Source: Yoonia vestfoldensis
GTDB taxonomy: Bacteria; Pseudomonadota; Alphaproteobacteria; Rhodobacterales; Rhodobacteraceae
NCBI RefSeq assembly: GCF_002158905.1
Contig: NZ_CP021431.1
Location: forward strand, 992,001 to 1,056,000
Direction of reading: 5' to 3'
Length of the DNA stretch: 64,000 nucleotides
Within the stretch, counting starts at the first letter, position 1, and each line of letters starts with the position of its first letter. The position numbers and the translations under genes are program-made. The notes under the pieces are model-generated. The model had not been told where the DNA came from. It was given only the letters and a program-made list of their open reading frames with translations, and ran no database searches. Shown here piece after piece: positions 1 to 9,358 of this stretch.

Positions 1-1119
1 ATTTCGGGCTATAGCCATGCGACATCGCAGATCCAGTCACTGCTGCTTGGCAATGCACGCGGGGTGACCCGTGCCGCGCGCCGCGCGCAGCTGGCCCATG
101 TTCTGCCGCTGCTGACCCGGGTCTTTGGGCTGGATATGCATTATGTGATCAAGGCCTATTTTGCCGCGCAGACGGATGAACAGACCCGCGCTTTTGATCA
201 TATCCGGACAGGGATTGACCGCGCGCAGGCGATCCCCGATCCGACGGCCAGCGGCTATCCCGCCCGCTATGATGATATCCGCCTGGCGTTCAACGGGTTG
301 ATCGGGACGTTCCGCGATGTGCTGGGCCGTATCCAGACGGCCAGCGCGACGATTGACCAGCATGCGCAGGAAATGACCGTCGCGGCAGAGGATCTGTCGC
401 GCCGGACCGAAACGCAGGCCGCGACCCTGGAACAGACGGCAGCGGCGGTCGAACAGATCACCGTCACCGTGCGGTCCTCGGCCGCGGCCACGGTGGAAAC
501 CGATCAGGTCGTGGCCCAAGCCCAGAATAACGCCGTGCGGGGCAATGATGTCGTGCAACAAAGCGTGCAGATGATGCGTGATATCGCCCAGGCCTCGGCG
601 CAGATTACCGCCATCGTCACGGTGATCGACGATATGGCGTTTCAGACCAATCTTCTGGCCCTGAACGCCGGGGTAGAGGCCGCGCGCGCAGGCGATGCCG
701 GGCGCGGTTTTGCTGTTGTCGCGTCAGAGGTGCGCAATCTTGCCCAAAGGGCATCCGAATCCGCCAAGGAAATCAAGGTCCTGATCCAAAGAAGCACCGA
801 TCTGGTCGATCATGGCGTGCAATTGGCCGATCAGGCCGGCGCCGCGCTGGGCAGTATCGTGACCGAGGTTGGCCGCGCCAGCGTGCTGATGTCGCAGGTC
901 GCCAGTTCCTCGCAGGAACAATCAACCGGGCTGAGCGAGATCGCAACCGGCGTGGCCCAGCTGGATCAGGTGACGCAGCATAATGCCGCCATGGCCGAGC
1001 AGACGGCGGCCGCGATCACCTCGATGCAGCATTCGGCGCGCGCCTTGACGCAGCTGGTCAATGAATTCGTCCAGCAGGATCTGACCCGCGCGGGGGCGGC
1101 TGCGGCGCGCGCTGCCTAG
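1..1119 (+). CDS. Methyl-accepting chemotaxis protein, C-terminal part (5' end outside window)
   Basis: The frame is open from base 1, so the N-terminus is missing; 372 residues are visible. They hold a standard cytoplasmic chemoreceptor signalling domain that would dock CheW and control the CheA kinase. The hairpin tip (about bases 625-735) reads [19 protein letters not shown] followed by [15 protein letters not shown], flanked by Ala/Gln-rich coiled-coil heptads. Most receptors have Ala where this tip has the Gly of NAGVEAA. No membrane segment is visible. The stretch [11 protein letters not shown] (about bases 130-165) resembles the last helix of a protoglobin haem-sensor domain, so a soluble oxygen-sensing receptor is plausible, but that part is inference because most of the sensor lies outside. 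The stop codon (1117-1119) lies inside the palindrome shared with the convergent gene. Confidence 0.93.
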   Translation: MSGYSHATSQIQSLLLGNARGVTRAARRAQLAHVLPLLTRVFGLDMHYVIKAYFAAQTDEQTRAFDHIRTGIDRAQAIPDPTASGYPARYDDIRLAFNGLIGTFRDVLGRIQTASATIDQHAQEMTVAAEDLSRRTETQAATLEQTAAAVEQITVTVRSSAAATVETDQVVAQAQNNAVRGNDVVQQSVQMMRDIAQASAQITAIVTVIDDMAFQTNLLALNAGVEAARAGDAGRGFAVVASEVRNLAQRASESAKEIKVLIQRSTDLVDHGVQLADQAGAALGSIVTEVGRASVLMSQVASSSQEQSTGLSEIATGVAQLDQVTQHNAAMAEQTAAAITSMQHSARALTQLVNEFVQQDLTRAGAAAARAA

Positions 1120-1140
1120 GGTGGGTCAAGACCCACCTTA
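1117..1140. terminator. Bidirectional palindrome carrying both convergent stop codons
   Basis: The arms GGTGGGTC (1120-1127) and GACCCACC (1130-1137) are perfect complements with a two-base AA loop, and the outer TAG/TTA also pair (one G-T wobble). The left end is the TAG stop of the chemoreceptor gene; the right end, read on the minus strand, is the TAA stop of the flavoprotein gene. A near-identical copy lies at 49086-49109 and a variant at 63932-63957. There is no T-run, so termination would rely on the hairpin alone; that role is inferred. Confidence 0.6.
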
Positions 1141-2316
1141 CCCCTGCCGGATCGCCTGGCCTGCCGCCCAGCCAGAGGACCAGGCCCATTGAAAATTATA
1201 CCCGCCCAGCCATCCCGTCACATCGACCGCTTCGCCGATGAAATACAGGCCGGGCACGGATTTGGCCGCCATTGTCTGCGACGACAGGGCATCGGTATCG
1301 ACGCCGCCCAGGGTGACCTCGGCGGTCCGGTACCCTTCGGACCCGGACGGCGTGATCTGCCAATCCGCCAAAGCGGCGCAAAGCGCGGCAAGGCGCGCAT
1401 CGCTTTGATCGGCCATGGTCCCGGTCAATTGCATCCCCCCGGCCAGGTAATCGACCAGCCGCGCGGGCAGATACAGCGCCAAGATCGTGGTCAGCGCCTT
1501 GCGCGGATCGCTGCGCCTATGGCCTTGCAGGGTGGCCAGCAGATCGGTGCCCGGCGTCAGGTTCACGCTGATCGGATCGCCCTCGGCCCAATAGGATGAG
1601 GCCTGCAGCACCGCCGGTCCCGACAGCCCGCGATGGGTGAAAAGCAGCGCCTCGTCAAAGCCAGTACCGCCCGCCGTGACCCGCACTGGTGCCGCCACCC
1701 CGGCCAGCGGCTTGAAACGTTCATCCGAAAAGGTCAGCGGCACAAGGCCCGGACGCGGTGTCACCAAGGGCAAGCCAAAGCGGGCCGCGATCTGATAGCC
1801 AAGCCCGGTCGCCCCCATCTTGGGGATCGACTTGCCGCCGCTGGCCACCACCAGGTTGCGGGCCGTCACCGCCATATCGCGCCCCTCGCGGGTCAGCGTC
1901 ACGGTAAAAGCGCTGCCATCATGGCCGATCTCGCCGATCTGCGTGTCTAGCCAGAGCCTGGCCCCGGCACGCGTCATTTCGGCGCGCAACATGGCGATGA
2001 TATCCTTGGCCGATGTATCGCAGAACAATTGCCCCAGCGTCTTTTCATGCCAGGGAATGCGGTGCGCCTCGACCAGCGCGATGAAATCCCATTGCGTATA
2101 GCGCCCCAGCGCGGATTTCGCGAAATGCCGGTTCTGGCTGATGAATTGATCGGCGCTTGTGTGCAGATTGGTGAAATTGCACCGCCCGCCGCCTGAAATG
2201 CGGATCTTTTCGCCCGCCGCGCGCGCATGGTCCACGACCAGCACGTCCGGCCCCGCATGGGCCGCGCACATCATGCCCGCAGCACCGGCACCGATGATCA
2301 AGGTCTGCACTTTCAT
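1138..2316 (-). CDS. NAD(P)/FAD-dependent oxidoreductase, BaiN/HI0933 (YhiN) family
   Basis: This 392-residue flavoprotein starts with a Rossmann dinucleotide-binding motif (LIIGAGAAGMMCA, residues about 5-17) followed by SGGGRCNFTN, a signature of the HI0933/YhiN family, and ends with the family's second FAD-contact region (GEAVDVTGWLGGYNFQWAW). The family is widespread and mostly uncharacterised; clostridial BaiN acts in bile-acid reduction, which should not be assumed here. I chose the ATG at 2316 because the Rossmann strand begins right after it; a longer frame to 2352 adds 12 unconserved residues. It converges on the chemoreceptor gene and is divergent from ftsW, with 129 bases between the two starts. 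Confidence 0.9.
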   Translation of the reverse strand: MKVQTLIIGAGAAGMMCAAHAGPDVLVVDHARAAGEKIRISGGGRCNFTNLHTSADQFISQNRHFAKSALGRYTQWDFIALVEAHRIPWHEKTLGQLFCDTSAKDIIAMLRAEMTRAGARLWLDTQIGEIGHDGSAFTVTLTREGRDMAVTARNLVVASGGKSIPKMGATGLGYQIAARFGLPLVTPRPGLVPLTFSDERFKPLAGVAAPVRVTAGGTGFDEALLFTHRGLSGPAVLQASSYWAEGDPISVNLTPGTDLLATLQGHRRSDPRKALTTILALYLPARLVDYLAGGMQLTGTMADQSDARLAALCAALADWQITPSGSEGYRTAEVTLGGVDTDALSSQTMAAKSVPGLYFIGEAVDVTGWLGGYNFQWAWSSGWAAGQAIRQG

Positions 2317-2390
2317 GCCCCGCGATGTCGCGCGGATCGCCGCCGGGCGCAAGAGCGCAGTTTTGCGGTAGAATCACGCGCAAATGCGGT

Positions 2391-2402
2391 CTATGCTGGG
2401 GG
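2391..2402 (+). promoter_or_regulatory. CTATGCTGGGGG motif upstream of ftsW, possible -10 region
   Basis: The 12-mer CTATGCTGGGGG lies about 45 bases before ftsW and recurs exactly upstream of ftsZ (10800-10811). TATGCT is a fair -10 element, but I find no good -35 at the usual distance here; TTGCGG at 2363-2368 is too far away. The call rests mainly on the recurrence. Confidence 0.25.
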
Positions 2403-2445
2403 CAGACCCGGAAAACGGGCGATCGAGGCAAATTGGCGGTGATCC

Positions 2446-3615
2446 ATGACGGAAATGGTCTATGGCGCGGTTCCGGTGCGGTCCGGCGACGCAGTTCTTC
2501 CACGTTGGTGGCGGACGATTGATAAATGGACCTTGTCCTGTGTGCTGATCCTGTTCGGGATCGGGCTTTTGCTGGGCTTTGCCGCATCGCCACCGCTGGC
2601 CGCCAAGAACGGGCTGGAGCCGTTTCATTATGTGATCCGCCAGACCGTCTTTGGCGGCACGGCCATCGTGGTGATGATCATCGTGTCGATGATGTCGCCG
2701 GTGATGGTCCGCCGCCTTGCAATCTTGGGGTTTTTCGCGGCTTTCGTGTCGCTTTTGCTGCTGCCGGTCTTTGGCACCGATTTCGGCAAGGGGGCGACGC
2801 GCTGGTATTCGCTGGGTTTCGCATCGGTGCAGCCTTCGGAGTTTCTCAAGCCCGGTTTCATCGTCATGACCGCCTGGCTGCTGGCCGCATCGACCCAATT
2901 GGGCGGCCCGCCGGGCAAGCTTTATTCCTTTGTTCTGACAATGATGGTTGCGCTGCTTTTGGCGTTTCAGCCTGATTTCGGGCAGGCGGCGCTGATCATG
3001 TTCGCCTGGGGGGTGATGTATTTCGTGGCAGGCGCGCCGATGACGCTGCTGATCGTGCTGGCTGTGGCGGTGTTTTTCGCAGGCACGCTGTTTTATGCCA
3101 ATTCCGAACATTTCGCCCGCCGGATCGACGGGTTTCTCTCGCCCGATGTGGACCCGACAACGCAGCTGGGCTTTGCCACCAATGCGATCCGCGAGGGGGG
3201 CTTTTTCGGGGTCGGCGTGGGCGAGGGGCAGGTCAAATGGTCGCTGCCTGATGCGCATACCGATTTCATCATCGCTGTCGCCGCCGAGGAGTACGGGCTG
3301 GTCTGTGTCGTGGTGATCATCGCGCTTTATGCCACCATCGTCGTGGGGTCGCTGTTGCGCCTGATGAAGGAACGCGATCCGTTCATCCGGTTGGCCGGAA
3401 CGGGGCTGGCTTGTATCTTTGGCGCACAGGCGATGATCAATATGGGCGTGGCTGTGCGCCTGCTGCCTGCCAAGGGGATGACCTTGCCTTTCGTATCCTA
3501 TGGCGGTTCCTCGCTGATCGCGGGCGGGATTGCCATCGGCATGCTGCTGGCCTTCACCCGGTCGCGCCCGCAAGGCAAGATCGGCGATATCCTGATGCGG
3601 CGTGCCAACCGATGA
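2446..3615 (+). CDS. ftsW: FtsW, septal peptidoglycan polymerase (SEDS family)
   Basis: A 389-residue polytopic inner-membrane protein with about ten hydrophobic segments. SEDS landmarks are in order: [20 protein letters not shown] (about residues 118-137), [14 protein letters not shown] in the large periplasmic loop region, and FVSYGGSSL near the C-terminus. FtsW polymerises lipid II into septal glycan strands with a class B PBP, for which I see no gene in this window. It opens the dcw run here and overlaps murG by four bases (ATGA), so the two are translationally coupled. The length is normal. The alternative, RodA, is unlikely given the neighbours murG and murC. Confidence 0.96.
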   Translation: MTEMVYGAVPVRSGDAVLPRWWRTIDKWTLSCVLILFGIGLLLGFAASPPLAAKNGLEPFHYVIRQTVFGGTAIVVMIIVSMMSPVMVRRLAILGFFAAFVSLLLLPVFGTDFGKGATRWYSLGFASVQPSEFLKPGFIVMTAWLLAASTQLGGPPGKLYSFVLTMMVALLLAFQPDFGQAALIMFAWGVMYFVAGAPMTLLIVLAVAVFFAGTLFYANSEHFARRIDGFLSPDVDPTTQLGFATNAIREGGFFGVGVGEGQVKWSLPDAHTDFIIAVAAEEYGLVCVVVIIALYATIVVGSLLRLMKERDPFIRLAGTGLACIFGAQAMINMGVAVRLLPAKGMTLPFVSYGGSSLIAGGIAIGMLLAFTRSRPQGKIGDILMRRANR

Positions 3616-4709
3616 AAGCACCGCTGTTGATCATCGCGGCCGGTGGCACGGGTGGGCATATGTTCCCCGCGCAGGCCTTGGCCGAGGCGATGCTGGCGCG
3701 CGGATGGCGCGTGAAACTCTCGACCGATGCGCGCGGCGCGCGGTATACCGGCGGCTTTCCCGCTGCGGTCACGGTCAGCACGGTGGGCAGCGCCACTTTC
3801 GCCCGGGGCGGTCTGGCGCAAAAGGCGCTGGTGCCCTTGCGCATCGCCGGTGGCATTGCGGCTGCCAAATGGCGGATGCTGCGCGACCGGCCCGCGGTTG
3901 TCGTGGGCTTTGGCGGCTATCCGGCGATCCCGGCAATGACCGCCGCCTGGGCCTTGCGCATCCCGCGCATGATCCATGAACAAAACGGCGTGCTGGGGCG
4001 CGTGAACCAGATTTTTGCGCGGCGTGTCGATCAGGTCGCTTGCGGGACATGGCCGACCGCGCTGCCGGCGGGTGTGACCGGCATCCATACCGGCAATCCG
4101 GTGCGCGCGGCGGTGCTGGACCGTGCGGGCGCGCCCTATATTGCGCCGGGCGATTATCCGATGGCGATCTTGGTGCTGGGCGGATCGCAGGGCGCGCGGA
4201 TCATGTCCGATGTCGTGCCTGCCGCCATCGCTGCCTTGCCGGATCATCTGCGCGGCAATATCCGCGTCAGCCATCAGGCAAGGGCCGAGGATATGGACCG
4301 CGTGGTGCATTTCTATGCCGAGGCCGGTGTTTCCGCCGATGTGCAGAGCTTTTTCACCGATATCCCCGCAAGGATGAGCGAGGCGCAATTGGTCATCTCC
4401 CGCTCTGGCGCGTCCACAGTGGCCGATGTCAGCGTGATCGGACGCCCCGCGATCTGGGTGCCATTCGCCGCCGCGCTGCGGAATGAACAGACCGCCAATG
4501 CGCGCCAGCTGGTGGATGCAGGTGCCGCGCTGATGATGACAGAGCCGCAATTTGACGCGCCCACCTTGACGATGGCGCTGCAAAACCTGCTGTCAGATGA
4601 TGCGCTGGCGGCGGATATGGCGACCAAGGCCGTGCAATGCGCCGTGCCGGACGCCACGGACCGGCTTGTGCAATTGGTTGAAAATCTGGCAGAGGCGCGC
4701 AAAAGATGA
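3612..4709 (+). CDS. murG: MurG, UDP-GlcNAc:lipid I N-acetylglucosaminyltransferase
   Basis: A 365-residue GT28 glycosyltransferase that adds GlcNAc to lipid I on the inner face of the cytoplasmic membrane, making lipid II for FtsW. Visible motifs are the N-terminal glycine loop [13 protein letters not shown] (residues about 11-23), [19 protein letters not shown], and the UDP-binding [11 protein letters not shown] followed by NEQTANA. The start is the ATG at 3612, overlapping the ftsW stop by four bases. The frame extends far upstream inside ftsW, but that extension is not conserved. The 3' end overlaps murC by four bases (ATGA). Confidence 0.96.
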   Translation: MKAPLLIIAAGGTGGHMFPAQALAEAMLARGWRVKLSTDARGARYTGGFPAAVTVSTVGSATFARGGLAQKALVPLRIAGGIAAAKWRMLRDRPAVVVGFGGYPAIPAMTAAWALRIPRMIHEQNGVLGRVNQIFARRVDQVACGTWPTALPAGVTGIHTGNPVRAAVLDRAGAPYIAPGDYPMAILVLGGSQGARIMSDVVPAAIAALPDHLRGNIRVSHQARAEDMDRVVHFYAEAGVSADVQSFFTDIPARMSEAQLVISRSGASTVADVSVIGRPAIWVPFAAALRNEQTANARQLVDAGAALMMTEPQFDAPTLTMALQNLLSDDALAADMATKAVQCAVPDATDRLVQLVENLAEARKR

Positions 4710-6124
4710 TGGATGGGACCCCGGTGATGAATGCAGCAACCAAACTGCCCCTTGATGTGGGGCCGATCCATTTCGTCGGTATCGGCGGCATCGGCATGTC
4801 CGGCATCGCCGAGGTGCTGCTGAACCACGGCTACCGCGTCCAAGGGTCCGACCTGAAGGCGACCAAGATCACCGACAGGCTGCGCGCGCTGGGCGCTGTC
4901 ATCTTCGAAGGCCAGCGCGCCGAGAACCTGACTGGGGCCGAGGTTGTCGTGATCTCATCCGCGATCAAGCCGGGCAATCCCGAATTGGATGCCGCGCGCG
5001 CCACAGGGCTGCCTGTTGTGCGCCGCGCGGAAATGCTGGCCGAATTGATGCGCCTGAAATCCAACGTGGCCGTGGCTGGCACCCATGGCAAGACGACGAC
5101 AACCACCATGGTTGCGGCCCTGCTGGACGAAGGCGGCATTGACCCCACGGTGATCAACGGCGGGATCATCCATGCGTATGGGTCCAACGCCCGCATGGGG
5201 CAGGGCGAATGGATGGTGGTCGAGGCGGACGAAAGCGACGGCACCTTCAACCGCCTGCCAGCGACGATTGCCATCGTCACCAATATCGACCCCGAACATA
5301 TGGAACATTGGGGCAATATCGAGAACCTGCGCAAAGGCTTCTATGATTTCGTCTCGAATATCCCGTTTTACGGTCTGGCCGTCTGCTGCACCGATCATCC
5401 CGAAGTCCAAGCGCTGGTGGGCAAGATCACCGACCGCCGTGTCATGACATTCGGGTTCAACGCGCAGGCTGATGTCCGCGCGATCAACCTGACCTACAAG
5501 GCCGGTGTCGCGCATTTCGACGTGGCCCTGCAATCGGAGGATCAGGTGATCACAGGGTGCAGCCTGCCGATGCCCGGCGATCACAATGTCTCCAACGCTT
5601 TGGCCGCTGTCGCCGTGGCGCGCCATCTGGGGATGAAAAAGGATGAAATCCGCGCCGCCTTGGCTGGTTTCGGGGGGGTGAACCGCCGTTTCACCAAAGT
5701 GGGCGAGGTTGGCGGCGTCACCATCATCGACGATTATGGCCATCATCCGGTGGAAATTGCCGCCGTGCTGCGCGCCGCGCGTCAGGCCACCACGGGCCGC
5801 GTGATTGCCGTGCATCAGCCGCATCGTTTCAGCCGGTTGTCGCATCATTTCGACGAATTCTGCGCCTGTTTCAACGATGCCGATGTCGTCGGTATCTCGG
5901 AAGTTTACGCCGCCGGAGAAGACCCTATTCCGGGCGCCAGCCATGCCGATCTGGTCGCGGGCCTGATCCGGCACGGCCATCGCCACGCCCGTATCGTCGT
6001 ATCCGAGGATGATCTGGAACGCCTGGTCCGCGAACAGGCCAGGCCGGGTGATATGGTTGTCTGCCTTGGCGCGGGCACGATCAGCACTTGGGCCAATGGC
6101 CTGCCCGCAAGGCTGCAAGGCTGA
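4706..6124 (+). CDS. murC: MurC, UDP-N-acetylmuramate--L-alanine ligase
   Basis: A 472-residue Mur ligase that adds L-Ala to UDP-MurNAc using ATP in the cytoplasm. The N-terminal UDP-binding loop reads [14 protein letters not shown] (about residues 27-40), the ATP P-loop is [12 protein letters not shown] (about 123-134), and EADESDGTF follows in the central domain. Length and motif order are normal. The ATG at 4706 overlaps the murG stop; a second ATG seven codons in (4727) is possible and cannot be excluded. Downstream come a small membrane-protein gene and murB. Confidence 0.96.
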   Translation: MMDGTPVMNAATKLPLDVGPIHFVGIGGIGMSGIAEVLLNHGYRVQGSDLKATKITDRLRALGAVIFEGQRAENLTGAEVVVISSAIKPGNPELDAARATGLPVVRRAEMLAELMRLKSNVAVAGTHGKTTTTTMVAALLDEGGIDPTVINGGIIHAYGSNARMGQGEWMVVEADESDGTFNRLPATIAIVTNIDPEHMEHWGNIENLRKGFYDFVSNIPFYGLAVCCTDHPEVQALVGKITDRRVMTFGFNAQADVRAINLTYKAGVAHFDVALQSEDQVITGCSLPMPGDHNVSNALAAVAVARHLGMKKDEIRAALAGFGGVNRRFTKVGEVGGVTIIDDYGHHPVEIAAVLRAARQATTGRVIAVHQPHRFSRLSHHFDEFCACFNDADVVGISEVYAAGEDPIPGASHADLVAGLIRHGHRHARIVVSEDDLERLVREQARPGDMVVCLGAGTISTWANGLPARLQG

Positions 6125-6206
6125 CCCATGATGGCCTCTGCATGACCCGCAGCCTGAATGCCGCCTGCCTGCCTTTGCTGGCGCAGGGCCTGTGGCGCGC
6201 GCGCTG

Positions 6207-6491
6207 ATGGGCGGTTTCTGGATCATTGCGGGCATGGCAATCTGCGCTTTCTTGCCGTTTTTCATGCAGCTGCGCTGGGCGCGGGCGGGCAAATTCGGGC
6301 TTGTCCTGTCGGTTTTGGCGGTGCTGGGCGCGCTTGCGATGATCCTGCTTTACGCCACGGCCAGACCCTTCGGGCTGGATCCGGTGCAGGCCATGGCGAT
6401 CTTGTTGCTGGGTGTCGTGCCGGCGGGGCTGGGCGGCGGGGCAGGGGCGCTTTTGGGCAAGCTGCTGCGCAACCGCGACGACCGAAAGTAA
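6207..6491 (+). CDS. Small hydrophobic membrane protein between murC and murB
   Basis: A 94-residue protein of unknown function with three probable membrane helices (about residues 3-17, 30-50 and 61-85; FWIIAGMAICAFLPFF, then VLSVLAVLGALAMILLY, then a Gly-rich third) and a basic tail LRNRDDRK. Co-direction and spacing suggest it is transcribed with murC and murB. I chose the ATG at 6207; an in-frame GTG at 6192 is possible. The ATG overlaps the stop (6205-6207) of a 21-codon frame that starts at 6142 (MTRSLNAAC...), so translational coupling to that leader is conceivable. I do not recognise the family. Confidence 0.6.
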   Translation: MGGFWIIAGMAICAFLPFFMQLRWARAGKFGLVLSVLAVLGALAMILLYATARPFGLDPVQAMAILLLGVVPAGLGGGAGALLGKLLRNRDDRK

Positions 6492-6551
6492 CGTTGATCT
6501 TTACATCTGCGGCCGTTCTTGCGCAAAACACCCACCATAAGGATAGACCCG

Positions 6552-7481
6552 GTGATAGAGACCCTTCCCTGCGTGCGTGGCACATTGACGGCGGACCGGC
6601 CGCTGGCGGATCTGACATGGATGCGTGTCGGCGGCCCGGCGCAGGTCTTGTTCCAGCCTGCCGATACGGATGATCTGGCGGCATTTCTGGCTGCACTCGA
6701 CCCGTCGGTGCCGGTCTTTACGATGGGGGTCGGCAGCAATCTGATCGTGCGCGATGGTGGCATTCCGGGCGTGGTGATCAGGCTGGGGCGGGGGTTCAAT
6801 AGCATCACCATCGACGACAGCAGCGTGACTGCGGGGGCTGCGGCCTTGGACAGCCATGTTGCGCGCCGCGCGGCGGATGCCGGGCTGGATCTGACATTCC
6901 TGCGCACCATCCCCGGCAGTATCGGCGGCGCGGTGCGGATGAATGCGGGCTGCTATGGGTGCTATGTGGCCGATGTCCTGACATCGGTCCGCCTGATGCT
7001 GCGCGACGGGACCATGCACGACCTGCCCGCCGCCCAGCTGCACCTGGCTTACCGCCAAAGCCAGCTGCCCGATGGTGCCATCATTCTGGCCGCGACCTTT
7101 GCGCCGCCTGCGGGTGATCCGCAAGCGCTTGGCGCGCGCATGGACGACCAACTTGCCAAGCGTGACGCGACCCAGCCCACCAAGGACCGCACGGCGGGAT
7201 CGACCTTTCGCAATCCGGCGGGGTTTTCCTCGACCGGGCGGGCCGATGATACGCATGAGTTGAAGGCCTGGGCCGTGATCGATGCCGCAGGCCTGCGCGG
7301 TGCCACGCTGGGCGGGGCGGTGATGAATACCAAACACCCCAATTTTCTGACCAATGCAGGCGGTGCAACTGCCGCCGATCTGGAAGATCTGGGCGAGATG
7401 GTGCGGAAAAAGGTTTACGATTCCCAAGGGATCACGCTAGAATGGGAAATCATGCGGGTCGGGTTGCGGCACGCGGATTAA
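6552..7481 (+). CDS. murB: MurB, UDP-N-acetylenolpyruvoylglucosamine reductase
   Basis: A 309-residue FAD enzyme that reduces UDP-GlcNAc-enolpyruvate to UDP-MurNAc with NADPH. FAD-binding motifs include [13 protein letters not shown] and [23 protein letters not shown] carries the conserved substrate-binding Tyr, and GSTFRNP supplies the catalytic Ser region of the short (type II) MurB class. I place the start at GTG 6552 because AAGGA lies eight bases upstream (6539-6543) and the conserved N-terminus begins there; a TTG at 6519 would add 11 residues. It lies 60 bases after the small membrane gene. Confidence 0.94.
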   Translation: MIETLPCVRGTLTADRPLADLTWMRVGGPAQVLFQPADTDDLAAFLAALDPSVPVFTMGVGSNLIVRDGGIPGVVIRLGRGFNSITIDDSSVTAGAAALDSHVARRAADAGLDLTFLRTIPGSIGGAVRMNAGCYGCYVADVLTSVRLMLRDGTMHDLPAAQLHLAYRQSQLPDGAIILAATFAPPAGDPQALGARMDDQLAKRDATQPTKDRTAGSTFRNPAGFSSTGRADDTHELKAWAVIDAAGLRGATLGGAVMNTKHPNFLTNAGGATAADLEDLGEMVRKKVYDSQGITLEWEIMRVGLRHAD

Positions 7482-7559
7482 TGGTCGCAAAGACCGGCGC
7501 CTCGCACAGGGGCAATATAAATGACGGGTCGCCAAAGGCCCGCGTAAAAGGCGGTGGGT

Positions 7560-8474
7560 ATGTCGAGCAGGGCAAACCCGAAAGTTGTTGTTCTGATGGG
7601 CGGTCCATCGGCTGAACGCGAGGTCTCGCTCAGCACGGGCCGTGAATGTGCGGCGGCTTTGCGGGCAGCAGAATGTGACGTGATCGAGGTCGATGCCGGC
7701 CCCGACCTTGCCACGCGTTTGATGCAGATCGCCCCCGATGCCGTGTTCAACGCGCTGCATGGCCGCTGGGGTGAAGACGGCGCCGTGCAGGGCCTGCTGG
7801 AATGGCTGCACATCCCCTATACCCATTCGGGCATCCTGGCCTCGGCGCTGACGCTGGACAAGGAACGCACCAAGGATATCTACCGCGCGGTCGGCCTGCC
7901 TGTGGTGGATAGCATTCTGGCCGATGCCGATGACGTGCGCGCGCGCCATGTGATGCCGCCGCCCTATGTGGTCAAACCCTATAACGAAGGCTCTAGCGTC
8001 GGCATTTACATCGTGCATGATGCCGCCGATGCCCCGCCGCAATTGTCCGATGACATGCCCGCGCGGGTGATGGTGGAAACCTATGCGCCGGGGCGCGAAT
8101 TGACGGTGACCGTCTTGGGCGACCGCGCGCTGACGGTCACCGATATCATCACCGATGGTTGGTATGATTATCACGCCAAATATGCCCCCGGCGGGTCGCG
8201 CCATGTGGTGCCTGCGGAGATTCCCGCGCAGATTTTCGATGCCTGCATGGATTATGCCCTGCGCGCCCATCGCGCCTTGGGCTGTCGCGGGATCAGCCGC
8301 ACCGATTTTCGTTGGGATGAAAGCCGCGGCCTGGACGGGTTGATCCTGCTGGAAACCAATACCCAGCCCGGCATGACACCCACCTCGCTGGCCCCCGAAC
8401 AGGCCGCCAAGGTCGGGATCGGCTTTCCCGAACTCTGCCGCTGGCTGGTGGAGGATGCCTCATGCGATCGTTGA
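7560..8474 (+). CDS. ddl: D-alanine--D-alanine ligase
   Basis: A 304-residue ATP-grasp ligase that makes the D-Ala-D-Ala dipeptide for peptidoglycan precursors. Visible signatures are VLMGGPSAEREVSLSTG at the N-terminus, NALHGRWGEDGAVQG, YTHSGILASALTLDK, and the C-terminal ETNTQPGMTPTSLAPEQA with metal- and substrate-binding residues. The start is ATG 7560, eight bases after an AAAAGG stretch; the GTG at 7554 is too close to that site. A 78-base gap separates it from murB. It overlaps ftsQ by 13 bases. A family name such as ddlB is not assigned because only one copy is visible. Confidence 0.95.
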   Translation: MSSRANPKVVVLMGGPSAEREVSLSTGRECAAALRAAECDVIEVDAGPDLATRLMQIAPDAVFNALHGRWGEDGAVQGLLEWLHIPYTHSGILASALTLDKERTKDIYRAVGLPVVDSILADADDVRARHVMPPPYVVKPYNEGSSVGIYIVHDAADAPPQLSDDMPARVMVETYAPGRELTVTVLGDRALTVTDIITDGWYDYHAKYAPGGSRHVVPAEIPAQIFDACMDYALRAHRALGCRGISRTDFRWDESRGLDGLILLETNTQPGMTPTSLAPEQAAKVGIGFPELCRWLVEDASCDR

Positions 8475-9358
8475 TCCGCCGCCGTGCCATGGCCGATCTG
8501 CCGCATGATCCGGCCCCGTCCAAATGGGGCTATCGCTATCAGCGGCTGATGCTGACGCCGGGGGTGCGTGCGGCGCTGCGCATCGGCCTGCCGGTCTTGC
8601 TGATCTCGATCAGCGCGGGGGCATGGTTCGCCAAGCCCGACAACCGCGCCATGCTGGATCAGAAAATCGCGCAGACAATTCGCGGCTTTCAGGAACGCCC
8701 GCAATTCATGGTGCAAACCATGGCTGTGACCGGCGGTGATGCGGCCATTCAAGCCGCGGTCACGGATCTGCTGCCCAAGACCTTTCCGCTGTCGTCTTTC
8801 GATCTTGACCTGATCGCATTGCGCGCCGAGATCGAGGCGCTGGATGCCGTGCGTTCCGCCAGCGTGCGCGTCGGGCCGGGTGGCGATCTGCAGGTCGATG
8901 TGACCCCGCGCGATCCCGTGGCTTTGTGGCGTGACGGGCCGGTGCTGCGGCTGATTGATGCCGAGGGTGTGCAATCGGGCACGGTCATGTCGCGCGTTGA
9001 CCGGCCCGGCCTGCCGCTGATCGCGGGTGACGGGGCCGAAAAGCATATTGCCGAGGCGCTGGACCTTTATGCCCGCGCCGGGCCTTTGCGCGACCGCGTG
9101 CGCGGGCTGGTGCGGATGGGCGAGCGGCGCTGGGATATCGTGCTGGACCGGGATCAGCGGATCTTGCTGCCAAGCGCCGGAGCGGTGGCGGCTTTTGACC
9201 GGGTGATTGCGCTGGATCTGGCGCAGGACATGCTGGAACGCGACGTGACCATTGTGGATATGCGCAATGCCGAGCGTCCCACCTTGCGCATGAACGAAGA
9301 TGCAGCGGCCGCTTTGCGCCGCGTAACAACAACAACACCAAACGGGGCGGGCAATTGA
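8462..9358 (+). CDS. ftsQ: FtsQ, cell division protein
   Basis: A 298-residue bitopic divisome protein: a basic cytoplasmic tail, one transmembrane helix at about residues 39-58 (VRAALRIGLPVLLISISAGA), a POTRA domain (about 78-150, beginning MAVTGGDAAIQAAV) and a beta domain. FtsQ links the cytoplasmic ring to FtsL/FtsB and the septal synthase. Sequence conservation in this family is low; the call rests on architecture and on the position between ddl and ftsA. It overlaps ddl by 13 bases and ftsA by one base (TGATG). Confidence 0.92.
   Translation: MRSLIRRRAMADLPHDPAPSKWGYRYQRLMLTPGVRAALRIGLPVLLISISAGAWFAKPDNRAMLDQKIAQTIRGFQERPQFMVQTMAVTGGDAAIQAAVTDLLPKTFPLSSFDLDLIALRAEIEALDAVRSASVRVGPGGDLQVDVTPRDPVALWRDGPVLRLIDAEGVQSGTVMSRVDRPGLPLIAGDGAEKHIAEALDLYARAGPLRDRVRGLVRMGERRWDIVLDRDQRILLPSAGAVAAFDRVIALDLAQDMLERDVTIVDMRNAERPTLRMNEDAAAALRRVTTTTPNGAGN

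Noticed and set aside
2374..3621. Minus-strand open frame of 415 codons opposite ftsW
   Set aside because: Shadow of the ftsW codon pattern; no start signal or domain.
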